Shown here: positions 43,335-51,107 of the stretch, in pieces
Layout: every line of letters begins with the position of its first letter
Position numbering within the stretch: position 1 is the first letter of the stretch
From: Micromonospora avicenniae
GTDB lineage: Bacteria > Actinomycetota > Actinomycetes > Mycobacteriales > Micromonosporaceae
DNA length: 64,000 bases
NCBI RefSeq assembly: GCF_900156065.1
Contig: NZ_FTNF01000018.1
Coordinates: 1-64,000, forward strand
Direction of reading: 5' to 3'
Translations under genes and position numbers: made by a program
Notes under the pieces: model-generated
Databases searched by the model: none
What the model was told of the DNA's origin: nothing
Seen by the model: only the letters and a program-made list of their open reading frames with translations

Positions 43335-44007
43335 CTACGCGTGGATGCCGTGTGACACCTCGGCCGCCTCCAGCCAGCGCCGGTACCAGCGGGCGAAGCC
43401 GAGTGGTGTCCCGTCGTCGTCGTGCAGCGGCCGGAAACCACCATCGTCGGCGGTGTCGTCCGCCCACATCTGGCCCCGCGCCGGGCCGCTGACAACGAGG
43501 GCCTCTCGCAGCGCGCAGCCGAGATGGCACAGGTACAGCAGGCCAACCGAGTGTTCGGGCTTGTAGACGACGGAGTGGTGGTGTTCCCAGTACGCGTCCT
43601 CAGCCGCGTTGAATTCCTCCTCCGAGTCGTAGTCCTCCTCGTCCGGCGGATCCGGTAGACCGTCGGCGGGGTTGAACGCCTCGACGTGTGGAAAAGCCAG
43701 TTTGAGGGTGTCCCGCTCGGTCAGATCGGCGCCGTCGCCCTCCCACTGCCAGCGCCCGTCGACGCTTCCGGATGGGGAAGAGTCCGTAGGCGGGTCCTGC
43801 ACCCCCTCGCCCCGCTTCCAGCAGGAAGGACCGGTACTCGCTGGGTAGGGTGATTTGGAGCTGGGCCTCTGCCTCGGCCAGATCCTCGGCGCTCAATGGC
43901 GGCTCAAGCTCAAGCTCCCAGCCGTGGCCTGAATCGTCGACGGCGTCGGGCGCAGCGGCCAGCCGCGCAAGCCGTTCGCGTACATCTGACCAGTCGCAGC
44001 GCGTCAC
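43335..44007 (-). pseudogene. SMI1/KNR4 (SUKH) family gene, frameshifted
   Basis: GTG 44007 begins a frame with WSDVRERLARLAAAPDAVD, LSAEDLAEAEAQLQITLPSE and YRSFLLEAGRGGAGPAYGLF, the N-terminal SMI1/KNR4 pattern. The continuation DGRWQWEGDGADLTERD, LLYLCHLGCALREALVVSG and GFARWYRRWLEAAEV is in another frame; the switch lies near 43765-43780 at a run of G. Both halves have normal coding bias, so the break is recent or a sequence error. SUKH proteins often give immunity to contact-dependent or polymorphic toxins; no toxin gene is adjacent. Confidence 0.72.
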
Positions 44008-44086
44008 GGGCGGGACGATACAAGCCCGCTCGACTTCTGCTGAGGCCGCCTGCCGTTTCGGGCGTACCGCTGGCGAAGCGTGGCGG

Positions 44087-44716
44087 TCAGTAACCGCCGA
44101 CCAGTGCGAACCCGAGGAAGATGATCGCCGCCAGCGGCAGGGCGGCAACCAGTGCGAGCGCTCGCTGCCGGAACGTCCGTCCGATGAGCGCGACGATCAG
44201 GACGGCGAGCGCCACGTCGATGGCGACGTTCCACCCGGCGCCCGGGGGATAGTTGGGGTCGTTGGCGTGGCGGACGAACCGCGCCGCTTCCTCGAAGAAC
44301 ACCGCGGCCGGCAGCGCGCTCCCGATGATCTGTCGCCAGCCCGTCCTGCGGGCCCAGGTGCCGCCGATGCCGAAGACCACCCCGGCGAGGACGCCGAAGA
44401 GTATCCAGAACAGCGACGACTGTTGCCACAGCACGGCCAGCGCGTCGCCCTGGATGAGCGCCGCCGCCAGGTAGTAGCTGGGTACGGCCACGACGAGCAG
44501 GACGGCGGCGCCCAGGGCCGGGCGTACCCGGCCGGATCGGACCCAGTAGCCGAAGGCGAAGGCGGCGACCGCCCAGGTGGCGGTGGAGTTGCCGAGTTCG
44601 GCGAAGGGATACGGCACCGACTTGATCCACAGGAAGTCGAGGACACCGAGCAGGATGCCTCCCGCCACGGCGGCGAGTCCTGTCGTTCGCTGATCAGGTT
44701 GCACGGCGGGAAGCAT
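44087..44716 (-). CDS. Polytopic membrane protein (DUF6518-like)
   Basis: The 209-residue protein has about six membrane helices (GLAAVAGGILLGVLDFLWI, ATWAVAAFAFGYWV, LGAAVLLVVAVPSYYLAAAL, SLFWILFGVLAGVVFGIGG, and two near the C-terminus). A charged loop FFEEAARFVRHANDPNYPPG faces one side. The pattern resembles actinobacterial DUF6518 proteins of unknown role. ATG 44716 is the start. It lies 62 bases downstream of the glycosyltransferase gene end, on the same strand. Confidence 0.75.
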   Translation of the reverse strand: MLPAVQPDQRTTGLAAVAGGILLGVLDFLWIKSVPYPFAELGNSTATWAVAAFAFGYWVRSGRVRPALGAAVLLVVAVPSYYLAAALIQGDALAVLWQQSSLFWILFGVLAGVVFGIGGTWARRTGWRQIIGSALPAAVFFEEAARFVRHANDPNYPPGAGWNVAIDVALAVLIVALIGRTFRQRALALVAALPLAAIIFLGFALVGGY

Positions 44717-44778
44717 ACTCAGTATGGCCTCGCGGGGATCTCGGCAGCCGCGGCGGCTCCCGCCTTCCCACCGGCCGC

Positions 44779-46080
44779 TCAGCGGCGGGCGGCCCCGTCG
44801 ACGATCTCGGCGATCGCGTCGAACGGCTGGTACTGGCCGATCTCCTTCGCGAGAACCTGGACCCGGGAGCGGTAGGCCGGATCGCCGAGGACCGCCTGCA
44901 CCGCGGTACGCAGGTCCGCCACCTCCGGGTTGCCGGTACGCAGGTTGACGCCGGTGCCGGTCCACTCGACCCGGTCGGCCACCTCCGGCTTGTCCTCGCT
45001 GGCGCCGGCGACCACCAGCGGCACCTCGTGGTACAGGGCGGTCTGCACGCCGCCGTAACCGCCGTTGGTCACCAGCACGTCGGCGTGGGGCAGCAGCCGG
45101 TCGAACGGTACGAAACCGGCCAGCCGGACGTTGTCCGGTACCTCGGGCAGCGCCTGGCGCACCAGGTCCGGCCCGTCCTCGCGTGCGGTGGCGGCCACCA
45201 CGAGGACGTCGAGGTCGGCGAGGGCACGCAGCGTGGGGATGACCAGTTCGTTCAGGTCGACGTTGGCGACCGTGCCCTGGGTGACGACCACCACCGGACG
45301 GCCGGCCGACAGCTCGGGCCACCACGCCGGCTCGACGTAGTCGCGGCCGGCAGTCGGGGGCAGCATGCCCACGAACCGGAAGTTCGCCGGAAGGTTGTTG
45401 CGGGGGAACTCGAAGCCGGGCACGGTCAGCTGCAGGTAGTGGTCCGTGCGCTGCAGGGGCGCCTGGAAGAGCGGGTCGGGCAGGGTCGCGCCCAACGACT
45501 CGAACGTCGCCTCGGTGAACTTCTGCAGCTGGACGAAGATGTCGGGCACCTGGGCGTTGGGCGCCGCGTCGCCGCTGTCCGCCTGCTCGTCCGACGTCGG
45601 TTCGGTACCGGCGTCGACCGCCGCGGTGTCCTCGCGCGGGAGCAGTACGGGGATGGTGCCCAGCGTCACGAGCGTCGGGCGTTGCTCCGGCGGCGTGGAG
45701 AGGTAGAGCACCGGAATCGACAGGAACCCGAGCTCGCCGATGATCACATCGGCGGGGAACTCGGCCAGCAGCGCCCGCAGGCCCCGCACCTGCGCGGGCA
45801 GGTGGCCGACGAAGACGTTCTCGAAGTCGAACGCCAACTGGGCCGGGCCGGGCGGGAGGGTGGCCCGCACCGGGTAGAGCTTGTCGAACTCCCGGTCGTC
45901 GAGGTCGGCCTCTGGCGGCAGTGCCTGGAACCGCGCGCCGATCGCGAGCGCGTGCCGCTCGAAGCGGGACCCGGTGTACACGACCACCTCATGGCCACGC
46001 CTGACCAGCTCCGCCGCGACCGTGAGGACCGGGCTCACGTGCCCCTGGAAAGGGGTCGCCCCCACTACTACCTTCGCCAT
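44779..46080 (-). CDS. GT1/MGT-type glycosyltransferase
   Basis: The 433-residue GT-B enzyme begins MAKVVVGATPFQGHVSPVLT, has GHEVVVYTGSRF near residue 30 and the donor-site region HADVLVTNGGYGGVQTALYH with VPLVVAGASEDKPEVADRV near 340-365. This is the UDP-glucuronosyl/macrolide glycosyltransferase pattern, usually transferring a sugar to small hydrophobic molecules such as antibiotics. An acidic insertion (about 170-190) is unusual. No biosynthetic cluster is adjacent, so detoxification is a reasonable guess. Confidence 0.9.
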   Translation of the reverse strand: MAKVVVGATPFQGHVSPVLTVAAELVRRGHEVVVYTGSRFERHALAIGARFQALPPEADLDDREFDKLYPVRATLPPGPAQLAFDFENVFVGHLPAQVRGLRALLAEFPADVIIGELGFLSIPVLYLSTPPEQRPTLVTLGTIPVLLPREDTAAVDAGTEPTSDEQADSGDAAPNAQVPDIFVQLQKFTEATFESLGATLPDPLFQAPLQRTDHYLQLTVPGFEFPRNNLPANFRFVGMLPPTAGRDYVEPAWWPELSAGRPVVVVTQGTVANVDLNELVIPTLRALADLDVLVVAATAREDGPDLVRQALPEVPDNVRLAGFVPFDRLLPHADVLVTNGGYGGVQTALYHEVPLVVAGASEDKPEVADRVEWTGTGVNLRTGNPEVADLRTAVQAVLGDPAYRSRVQVLAKEIGQYQPFDAIAEIVDGAARR

Positions 46081-46283
46081 CCGGACCTCTCTCGTCTCGA
46101 AGCTGCCGGGCGCGGCGCGGCCCGACCAGCACTTCCAGCACGGAAGATGCGGCGCGCGCGTTCACGTGATCTGCGCTACGTCGACGACACCGGCCGTACC
46201 GGGCGGGGTGCCGAACCGGACGGCGCGGACGGCGTACCTGTCGGGTGCGTTGCGGCGGAGCTGGGACGCACCCGATGCGTCAC

Positions 46284-46865
46284 CTACTGACCGACCTTAC
46301 GCCGGGCTGCGCCGGCCAGCAGGTAGATGCCCGCGACGAGGGTGACCAGGCGTACGACGAAGATCACCGCTCCGATGATCGCCGCCAGCGCGCCCATGGC
46401 GATGATCCCGTACGGAAGCCAGTCCGTCTCCGGGATGATGCGCGCCGACTCCGGGTCCTGCGGGAGATAGGAGACGGTGGCGGTGGAACCGACCCTCGGG
46501 CGCTTGCTGCTCTGTTCCGGCTCGGTGAACTCCACCGGCCGGTTGTCCGAGGTGGTGAACGTGAGAACCCGCGAGTACAGCATCCGGCCGTCGGTGTCGC
46601 GGGAACTCGTGACCCCGGTGACGGTGGCGGTCGCCGACGTCCCACCGGGGTAAGGCTGATGCTGACCGTGCCACCACCAGCCGATCCCGACGAACAGCAG
46701 GCCGACGGCGAGCACCACAAGGGAGCCGAAGATGCCGGTCCGCTTGCGCCCGCCGGGAACGTCGATGCCGACCAGCCCGTCGGCGATCAGCGTCGCGCCT
46801 GCGGCGGCGCGTGCGCCCCTGCCGGTCAGAATTCCGGCCAGGCTCCTCATGATCTGGTTGGGCAT
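46284..46865 (-). CDS. DUF3592 domain membrane protein
   Basis: The 193-residue protein has a membrane helix near residues 44-64 (GSLVVLAVGLLFVGIGWWW), an extracytoplasmic beta domain (SATATVTGVTSSRDTDGRML, VLTFTTSDNRPVEFTEPEQS, VSYLPQDPESARII) and one or two C-terminal helices. That is the DUF3592 layout; function unknown. ATG 46865 is chosen; ATG 46850 would remove five residues. It is separated from the glycosyltransferase by about 200 bases with no gene seen. Confidence 0.78.
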   Translation of the reverse strand: MPNQIMRSLAGILTGRGARAAAGATLIADGLVGIDVPGGRKRTGIFGSLVVLAVGLLFVGIGWWWHGQHQPYPGGTSATATVTGVTSSRDTDGRMLYSRVLTFTTSDNRPVEFTEPEQSSKRPRVGSTATVSYLPQDPESARIIPETDWLPYGIIAMGALAAIIGAVIFVVRLVTLVAGIYLLAGAARRKVGQ

Positions 46866-47143
46866 GTCAGCCGTCCTCCGGTCGCCAATCAGGTCCAGCG
46901 TTGTCACCGCACCCACGTGACGAGGACGGCACCGGTTCGGCCGGCCGACGCTCAAGTGACCTGGATCTCGTGCCGGTGTGGTCGGCTGTCCACTCGGCAG
47001 GCAGGAGGGGCCGGGGTTCCGCTTTTCACGGAACCGTCGGCTGACGCCCTACAGATCGGGGGTGGCGGATGATGCTTCGGTTCCGGGAAGCGGTAGACAC
47101 GATGCTCCGGATCACAGCCGGCCACGTGTCGCCGGAAGCAGCC

Positions 47144-47560
47144 CTACCGCGGGGTGTCCATCGGCTTGGAGCAGAGGATGTCGGGAAACGGCAGGTAGCC
47201 GAGGGCCTGCCAGAACCGCAGCGCCCCGTCGTCCTCCGGCAGGACCAGCAGGTTCACTCTCGGGCAGCCCAGCGCCGTGAACCGCTGCTCGAGTTCACCG
47301 ATCAGGCGGGTGGCGATGCCGTGCCGGCGGTGCGTCGGATCGACCGCCAGCCGGAGGATCCATCCTCGCCGACCGTCGTAGGTGCCCAGCACCACGCCCA
47401 CGACCGTGTCGTCGGCCTCGGCCACGAGGAAGAGCTGTGGGTTACGCAGTAGCTTCGTCTCCAGCTCGTGCCGGGACAGGACGTCGCGGCCCGCGGAATT
47501 CCACAGCTCGGCCACCGCGTCGTAGTCCGGCCAGCGAAACTGCCGTACACCGATCACCAC
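47144..47560 (-). CDS. GNAT family N-acetyltransferase
   Basis: The 138-residue protein has the GNAT fold: VRQFRWPDYDAVAELWNSA, FLVAEADDTVVGVVLGTYD, the acetyl-CoA motif ILRLAVDPTHRRHGIATRLI (about residue 68) and ALRFWQALGYLPFPD near the end. It would acetylate an amine of unknown identity. GTG 47560 and GTG 47557 are equivalent starts. Standing alone, with gaps on both sides. Confidence 0.88.
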   Translation of the reverse strand: MVIGVRQFRWPDYDAVAELWNSAGRDVLSRHELETKLLRNPQLFLVAEADDTVVGVVLGTYDGRRGWILRLAVDPTHRRHGIATRLIGELEQRFTALGCPRVNLLVLPEDDGALRFWQALGYLPFPDILCSKPMDTPR

Positions 47561-47661
47561 GCTCGTCCTTCCCGGGCTGACGGCGGTGAGCGTAGCGTGC
47601 GGTCTTTCGAGGGTGCGCGGGCAACTTGTGGCGCGGCCACGCAGGTCGGTGCGGCGTCCGG

Positions 47662-48003
47662 TCAGCGGGGGCTTCCGCCGAATCCGATCTCGTTGCCGTC
47701 GGGATCGACGTACGTGATCTTCCGTACGCCGTTCTCGTACGTCTCCTGTCTGGCCGGCTCCAGTCCCCGCTCGGCCGCCGCGGCCACCCGGGTGTCGAGG
47801 TCGTCGACGAAGATGGTGTGCATGGCGTGCCCGGCGTGCTCGGGTAGCCGTTCGATGTAGACGAACCGGTGTTCGGCGAGTTCCCAGACGGCTTCGGTGT
47901 CGTTCGGGAGGAACGCCGGCGGAGTGCCGAGCAGCCTTTCGTACCAGGTCAACGCCGCGCCGTAATCGCTGACGGGGATCCCCGCGAACAGGTCGACGGC
48001 CAT
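47662..48003 (-). CDS. VOC (glyoxalase-like) family protein
   Basis: The 113-residue protein carries a single VOC module: LFAGIPVSDYGAALTWYERL at the start, MHTIFVDDLDTRVAAAAERG in the middle and RKITYVDPDGNEIGFGG at the end with the metal-ligand glutamate. Members include glyoxalase I, dioxygenases and resistance proteins; the substrate cannot be told. ATG 48003. Divergent from pyrE across 147 bases. Confidence 0.87.
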   Translation of the reverse strand: MAVDLFAGIPVSDYGAALTWYERLLGTPPAFLPNDTEAVWELAEHRFVYIERLPEHAGHAMHTIFVDDLDTRVAAAAERGLEPARQETYENGVRKITYVDPDGNEIGFGGSPR

Positions 48004-48150
48004 GCGGCCAGGTTAACCGGACGCGGGATCCGGGTGGGGGAGGACGCGGGCGGGCACCGGCGCGGTGCCCGTTTTCTATGCTTCGAGTACGCGTCGAGGA
48101 CCTGTCGCCTGCCCGCCGCGGTCCGCGCCTGCCGTGCCAAGATCGCTGCC

Positions 48151-48684
48151 ATGAATCTCGATGATCTCGCTCGTCAGGTCAACACCAGGGCCCGGCTCAC
48201 CGGCGAATTCGTGCTGCGTTCCGGGCGGGTGGCCACGGAGTACTTCGACAAGTACCAGTTCGAGGCCGACCCCGTGCTGCTGGACGCCCTGGCCGAGCAG
48301 ATGGCCGCCCTGGTGCCCGCCGGCACCGAGGTGCTCGCCGGGCTGGAGATGGGCGGGATCGCCGTCGTCACGGCGCTCGGCCGGCACACCGGGCTGCCGT
48401 GCGCGTTCGTCCGCAAGGCGGCGAAGCCGTACGGCACCGCGCGGCTGGCCGAGGGCGCGGAGGTCGCCGGGCGGCAGGTGCTGGTGGTCGAGGACGTGGT
48501 GACCTCCGGCGGGCAGGTGGTGCTCTCGACGAAGGAGCTGCGGCAGCTCGGCGCGCGCGTCGACGCCGCCGTCTGCGTGATCGACCGCCAGGAGGGCGGA
48601 GCCGAGGCGTTGGCCGCCGAGGGCATCGCACTGCGTGCGCTGCTCACCCGCGCCGACCTGACTCCGACCGAGCAGGGCCGCTAG
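48151..48684 (+). CDS. pyrE: Orotate phosphoribosyltransferase
   Basis: The 177-residue enzyme joins orotate and PRPP to form OMP in pyrimidine synthesis. It shows FVLRSGRVATEYFDKYQFEA near residue 18, GLEMGGIAVVTALG, AFVRKAAKPYGT and the PRPP loop VLVVEDVVTSGGQ near 112. ATG 48151 is the natural start (MNLDDLARQV); upstream extension of the frame is antisense to the VOC gene. It is a stand-alone pyrE, away from the main pyr operon. Confidence 0.95.
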   Translation: MNLDDLARQVNTRARLTGEFVLRSGRVATEYFDKYQFEADPVLLDALAEQMAALVPAGTEVLAGLEMGGIAVVTALGRHTGLPCAFVRKAAKPYGTARLAEGAEVAGRQVLVVEDVVTSGGQVVLSTKELRQLGARVDAAVCVIDRQEGGAEALAAEGIALRALLTRADLTPTEQGR

Positions 48685-48724
48685 CAGCGAGATCGGAAAA
48701 CTCCGACTCTGGGGCCGCCCGGAC

Positions 48725-48742
48725 CCGGGGGCTAACCCCCGG
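48725..48742 (+). terminator. Hairpin downstream of pyrE
   Basis: A 7-bp G+C stem (48725-48731 with 48736-48742, loop CTAA) lies 40 bases after the pyrE stop. Confidence 0.5.
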
Positions 48743-48891
48743 CTCCAGTGGGGGTTGACCGGTAGGTGCGTGCGGGGGCGCATCGGATGGCTGTGTGGGG
48801 CGCGGACGGCGAGGCTGGTGGATAGATCAGCATCGTCCGAAGCCGGTCCGTCCAGATGCCACGGCCGGCTGATCCTCGTATGGAGCACCTG

Positions 48892-49893
48892 ATGACCGTC
48901 CTCGCGACATGCCTCAACGCCCTGCGCAGCTGGCACCGCCCGCTGGTGGCGAACGCGGCGCTCATGTTCACCCTGACCCTGGTCTCCGCCGTCGGTCTGT
49001 TCGTCGACGATCGGCTGCTGATGGGCGAATCGATCTGGGTGAAGCCGATGAAGTTCGGCTTCGCGATGGGGGTGTACGGCCTGACGCTCGCGTGGCTGCT
49101 CAGCAGGCTGAGCAGGGGCAGACGTCTCGGCTGGTGGCTCGGTACCGTCTTCGCGGTCGCCGGCCTGCTGGACGTCGGCGCCGTCGCCTACGCCGCCGCG
49201 CACGGCACCGTCAGCCACTTCAACAACAACGACGAGCCGGTCGCTGAAACCGTGCGGACGGTGTTCAACATCGGCGTCGCGCCGCTCCTGCTGATCACCA
49301 TGATCATCGCGGTGCTGGTCCTGATCCAACGCACCGGCGACCGTGCCATGTCCCGAGCCCTGCGCGCGGGGCTCGGGCTCGCCATCGCCGGCATGGTGGT
49401 CGCGCTGTGGCTCAGCAACTCCGCGGGTCCCCGCACGGTGACCGACGCCAACGGCGACCCGGTGTCCATGAACGGCGGCCACGGCATCGGCGACCCCGAC
49501 GGCAACGGAATGTTCCTCACCCACTGGAGCACGACCGGCGGCGACCTTCGCGTACCGCACTTCGTCGGCCTGCACGCCATCCAGGTGCTGCTGTTCATCA
49601 CCGCGATCCTGGGCGCATTCGCGGCCCGTCACGGTTGGCTCCGCGACGAACGGGTACGGGCCCGGCTGGTCGGTGTCGCCGCCCTCGGCTACAGCGGTGT
49701 GTTCGTGGTGCTCACCTGGCAGGCGAAGCGGGGCCTGCCGGTGACTCGCTTCGATCGGCCGACACTGGTCGCGTTCGTGGGGGTGGCGGTGTTCACCGTC
49801 GTGGCGGCCGCCGCGGTGGTCGCCGCCGCGCGTCGGCGGTCCACCTCGCTCATCGGCGAGGAGCAGCGCGCCGAAGTGCGGGTGGGGGTGTGA
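48892..49893 (+). CDS. Polytopic membrane protein of unknown function
   Basis: The 333-residue protein has about seven or eight membrane helices, for example PLVANAALMFTLTLVSAVGL, PMKFGFAMGVYGLTLAWLL and GVAPLLLITMIIAVLVLI. Between helices lies an extracytoplasmic loop with DANGDPVSMNGGHGIGDPDG and LTHWSTTGGDLRVPHFVGLH; histidines and aspartates there might bind metal. ATG 48892 is preferred because GGAG (48882-48885) is well spaced; ATG 48880 and 48856 are alternatives. I do not recognise the family. Confidence 0.8.
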   Translation: MTVLATCLNALRSWHRPLVANAALMFTLTLVSAVGLFVDDRLLMGESIWVKPMKFGFAMGVYGLTLAWLLSRLSRGRRLGWWLGTVFAVAGLLDVGAVAYAAAHGTVSHFNNNDEPVAETVRTVFNIGVAPLLLITMIIAVLVLIQRTGDRAMSRALRAGLGLAIAGMVVALWLSNSAGPRTVTDANGDPVSMNGGHGIGDPDGNGMFLTHWSTTGGDLRVPHFVGLHAIQVLLFITAILGAFAARHGWLRDERVRARLVGVAALGYSGVFVVLTWQAKRGLPVTRFDRPTLVAFVGVAVFTVVAAAAVVAAARRRSTSLIGEEQRAEVRVGV

Positions 49894-50005
49894 GCCCTCA
49901 AGTCGCGGTGCCGACCTGGTGCCGTTCGACGAGGACGCGGTTCGGCGGCCCGGCGGGCGGCGTGCTGTCGGCTGGGCGGTCCGGGCGCCCGTTGGTAGCC
50001 TGGAC

Positions 50006-50096
50006 CTGCGCGACTGGCGAGGGTGGTCAACCACCGGGGAGCGCTGTCAGCTGGAGCATCGTCCGCCTGGGTGCTCCTCACCACGAGGGTGAGGAG
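50006..50096 (+). promoter_or_regulatory. ZTP (pfl) riboswitch with RBS-sequestering stem upstream of folD
   Basis: The leader of folD contains the ZTP/ZMP riboswitch hallmarks in order: GCGACTGGCGA (50010-50020), the pseudoknot stem region GGTGGTCAACCACCGGGGAGCG (split 50022-50043) and CCGCCTGGGTGCTC (50063-50076). It is followed by a 9-bp stem CTCCTCACC/GGTGAGGAG (50074-50082 with 50088-50096) that buries the GAGGAG ribosome binding site of folD. The 5' part of this stem begins inside the CCGCCTGGG arm, so ligand binding should free the site and turn translation on. ZTP signals lack of 10-formyl-tetrahydrofolate. Confidence 0.88.
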
Positions 50097-50102
50097 CCGC
50101 AC

Positions 50103-50942
50103 ATGACCGCGACGTTGATGGACGGGCAGACCCTGTCCCGGAAGCTGCTCGACGAGACCGCGGAGCGGGCCGCGGCGTTCGAGCGTACGCAGGGACGCCG
50201 GCCGTGCCTGGCCACGGTTCTCGTCGGAGACGACCCCGCCTCGCACACGTACGTGCGGATGAAGGTGAACCGTTGCGCGGCGGTGGGCATCGAGTCGCGT
50301 CGAGTGGACCTGCCGGCTTCTGTCGGCACGGAGGAGCTGGTGGGGGTGCTGCGGGAGCTCTCCGCCGATCCCGCCGTGGACGGCATCCTGTTGCAGCACC
50401 CGGTGCCGGCGCACATCGACGAGCGGGCCGCGTTCGACGCGATCCCAGCGGACAAGGACGTCGACGGGGTGACCGGGGCGTCGTTCGCGGCGATGGCGTT
50501 CGGGGAGCGCGGATTCGTGTCCGCCACGCCAGCCGGCATCATGCGTCTGCTCGACGCGTACGACGTGCCGCTGCGTGGGCGCCGGGCGGTCGTCGTGGGG
50601 CGCAGCGCGATCCTCGGCAAGCCGGTGGGGATGCTGCTGCTGGCGCGGGACGCGACTGTGACGTACTGCCACTCCCGCACCGTCGACCTGGCTTCCCACG
50701 TGGCGGAGGCGGACGTGGTGGTGGCCGCGGCGGGTGTGCCGGAGCTGGTGCGCGGCGAGTGGATCAAGCCGGGGGCGGTGGTGGTGGACGCCGGTTACAA
50801 CCCGGGCAACGTGGGCGACGTCGAGTTCGCCGGCGCCGCCGACCGGGCGAGCCTGATCACCCCCGTGCCGGGCGGGGTGGGGCCGATGACCATCGCCGCG
50901 TTGCTGTCGCAGACCGTGGACGCTGCCGAGCTGCACGGCTGA
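50103..50942 (+). CDS. folD: Bifunctional methylenetetrahydrofolate dehydrogenase/cyclohydrolase
   Basis: The 279-residue enzyme interconverts methylene-, methenyl- and 10-formyl-tetrahydrofolate. It shows CLATVLVGDDPASHTYVRMK (with the catalytic Tyr/Lys region) near residue 37, GILLQHPVPAHIDE, DKDVDGVTG, and the NADP-binding VVVGRSAILGKPVGMLLL near 162. TPVPGGVGPMTIAAL closes the fold. ATG 50103 follows GAGGAG by six bases. A ZTP riboswitch lies directly upstream, fitting the role of folD in restoring formyl-folate for purine synthesis. A 13-bp hairpin follows. Confidence 0.97.
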   Translation: MTATLMDGQTLSRKLLDETAERAAAFERTQGRRPCLATVLVGDDPASHTYVRMKVNRCAAVGIESRRVDLPASVGTEELVGVLRELSADPAVDGILLQHPVPAHIDERAAFDAIPADKDVDGVTGASFAAMAFGERGFVSATPAGIMRLLDAYDVPLRGRRAVVVGRSAILGKPVGMLLLARDATVTYCHSRTVDLASHVAEADVVVAAAGVPELVRGEWIKPGAVVVDAGYNPGNVGDVEFAGAADRASLITPVPGGVGPMTIAALLSQTVDAAELHG

Positions 50943-50979
50943 CCCCTGGCCGGTGGGAGCCGGTCGTACCGGGGCCCGG

Positions 50980-51010
50980 AGTCGGCGGCGGGCCGGTCCC
51001 GCCGCCGACT
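50980..51010 (+). terminator. Terminator hairpin after folD
   Basis: A perfect 13-bp inverted repeat (50980-50992 with 50998-51010, five-base loop) lies 37 bases after the folD stop. Confidence 0.78.
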
Positions 51011-51107
51011 GCGGCTGGCGGCGGAAACAGATCGGGCGGCGGGTGAACCAGCCGGACCGGCGCACCGTCATGCATGCGGAGACGGTACGCAGGGAGGAAC
51101 AACAGAA

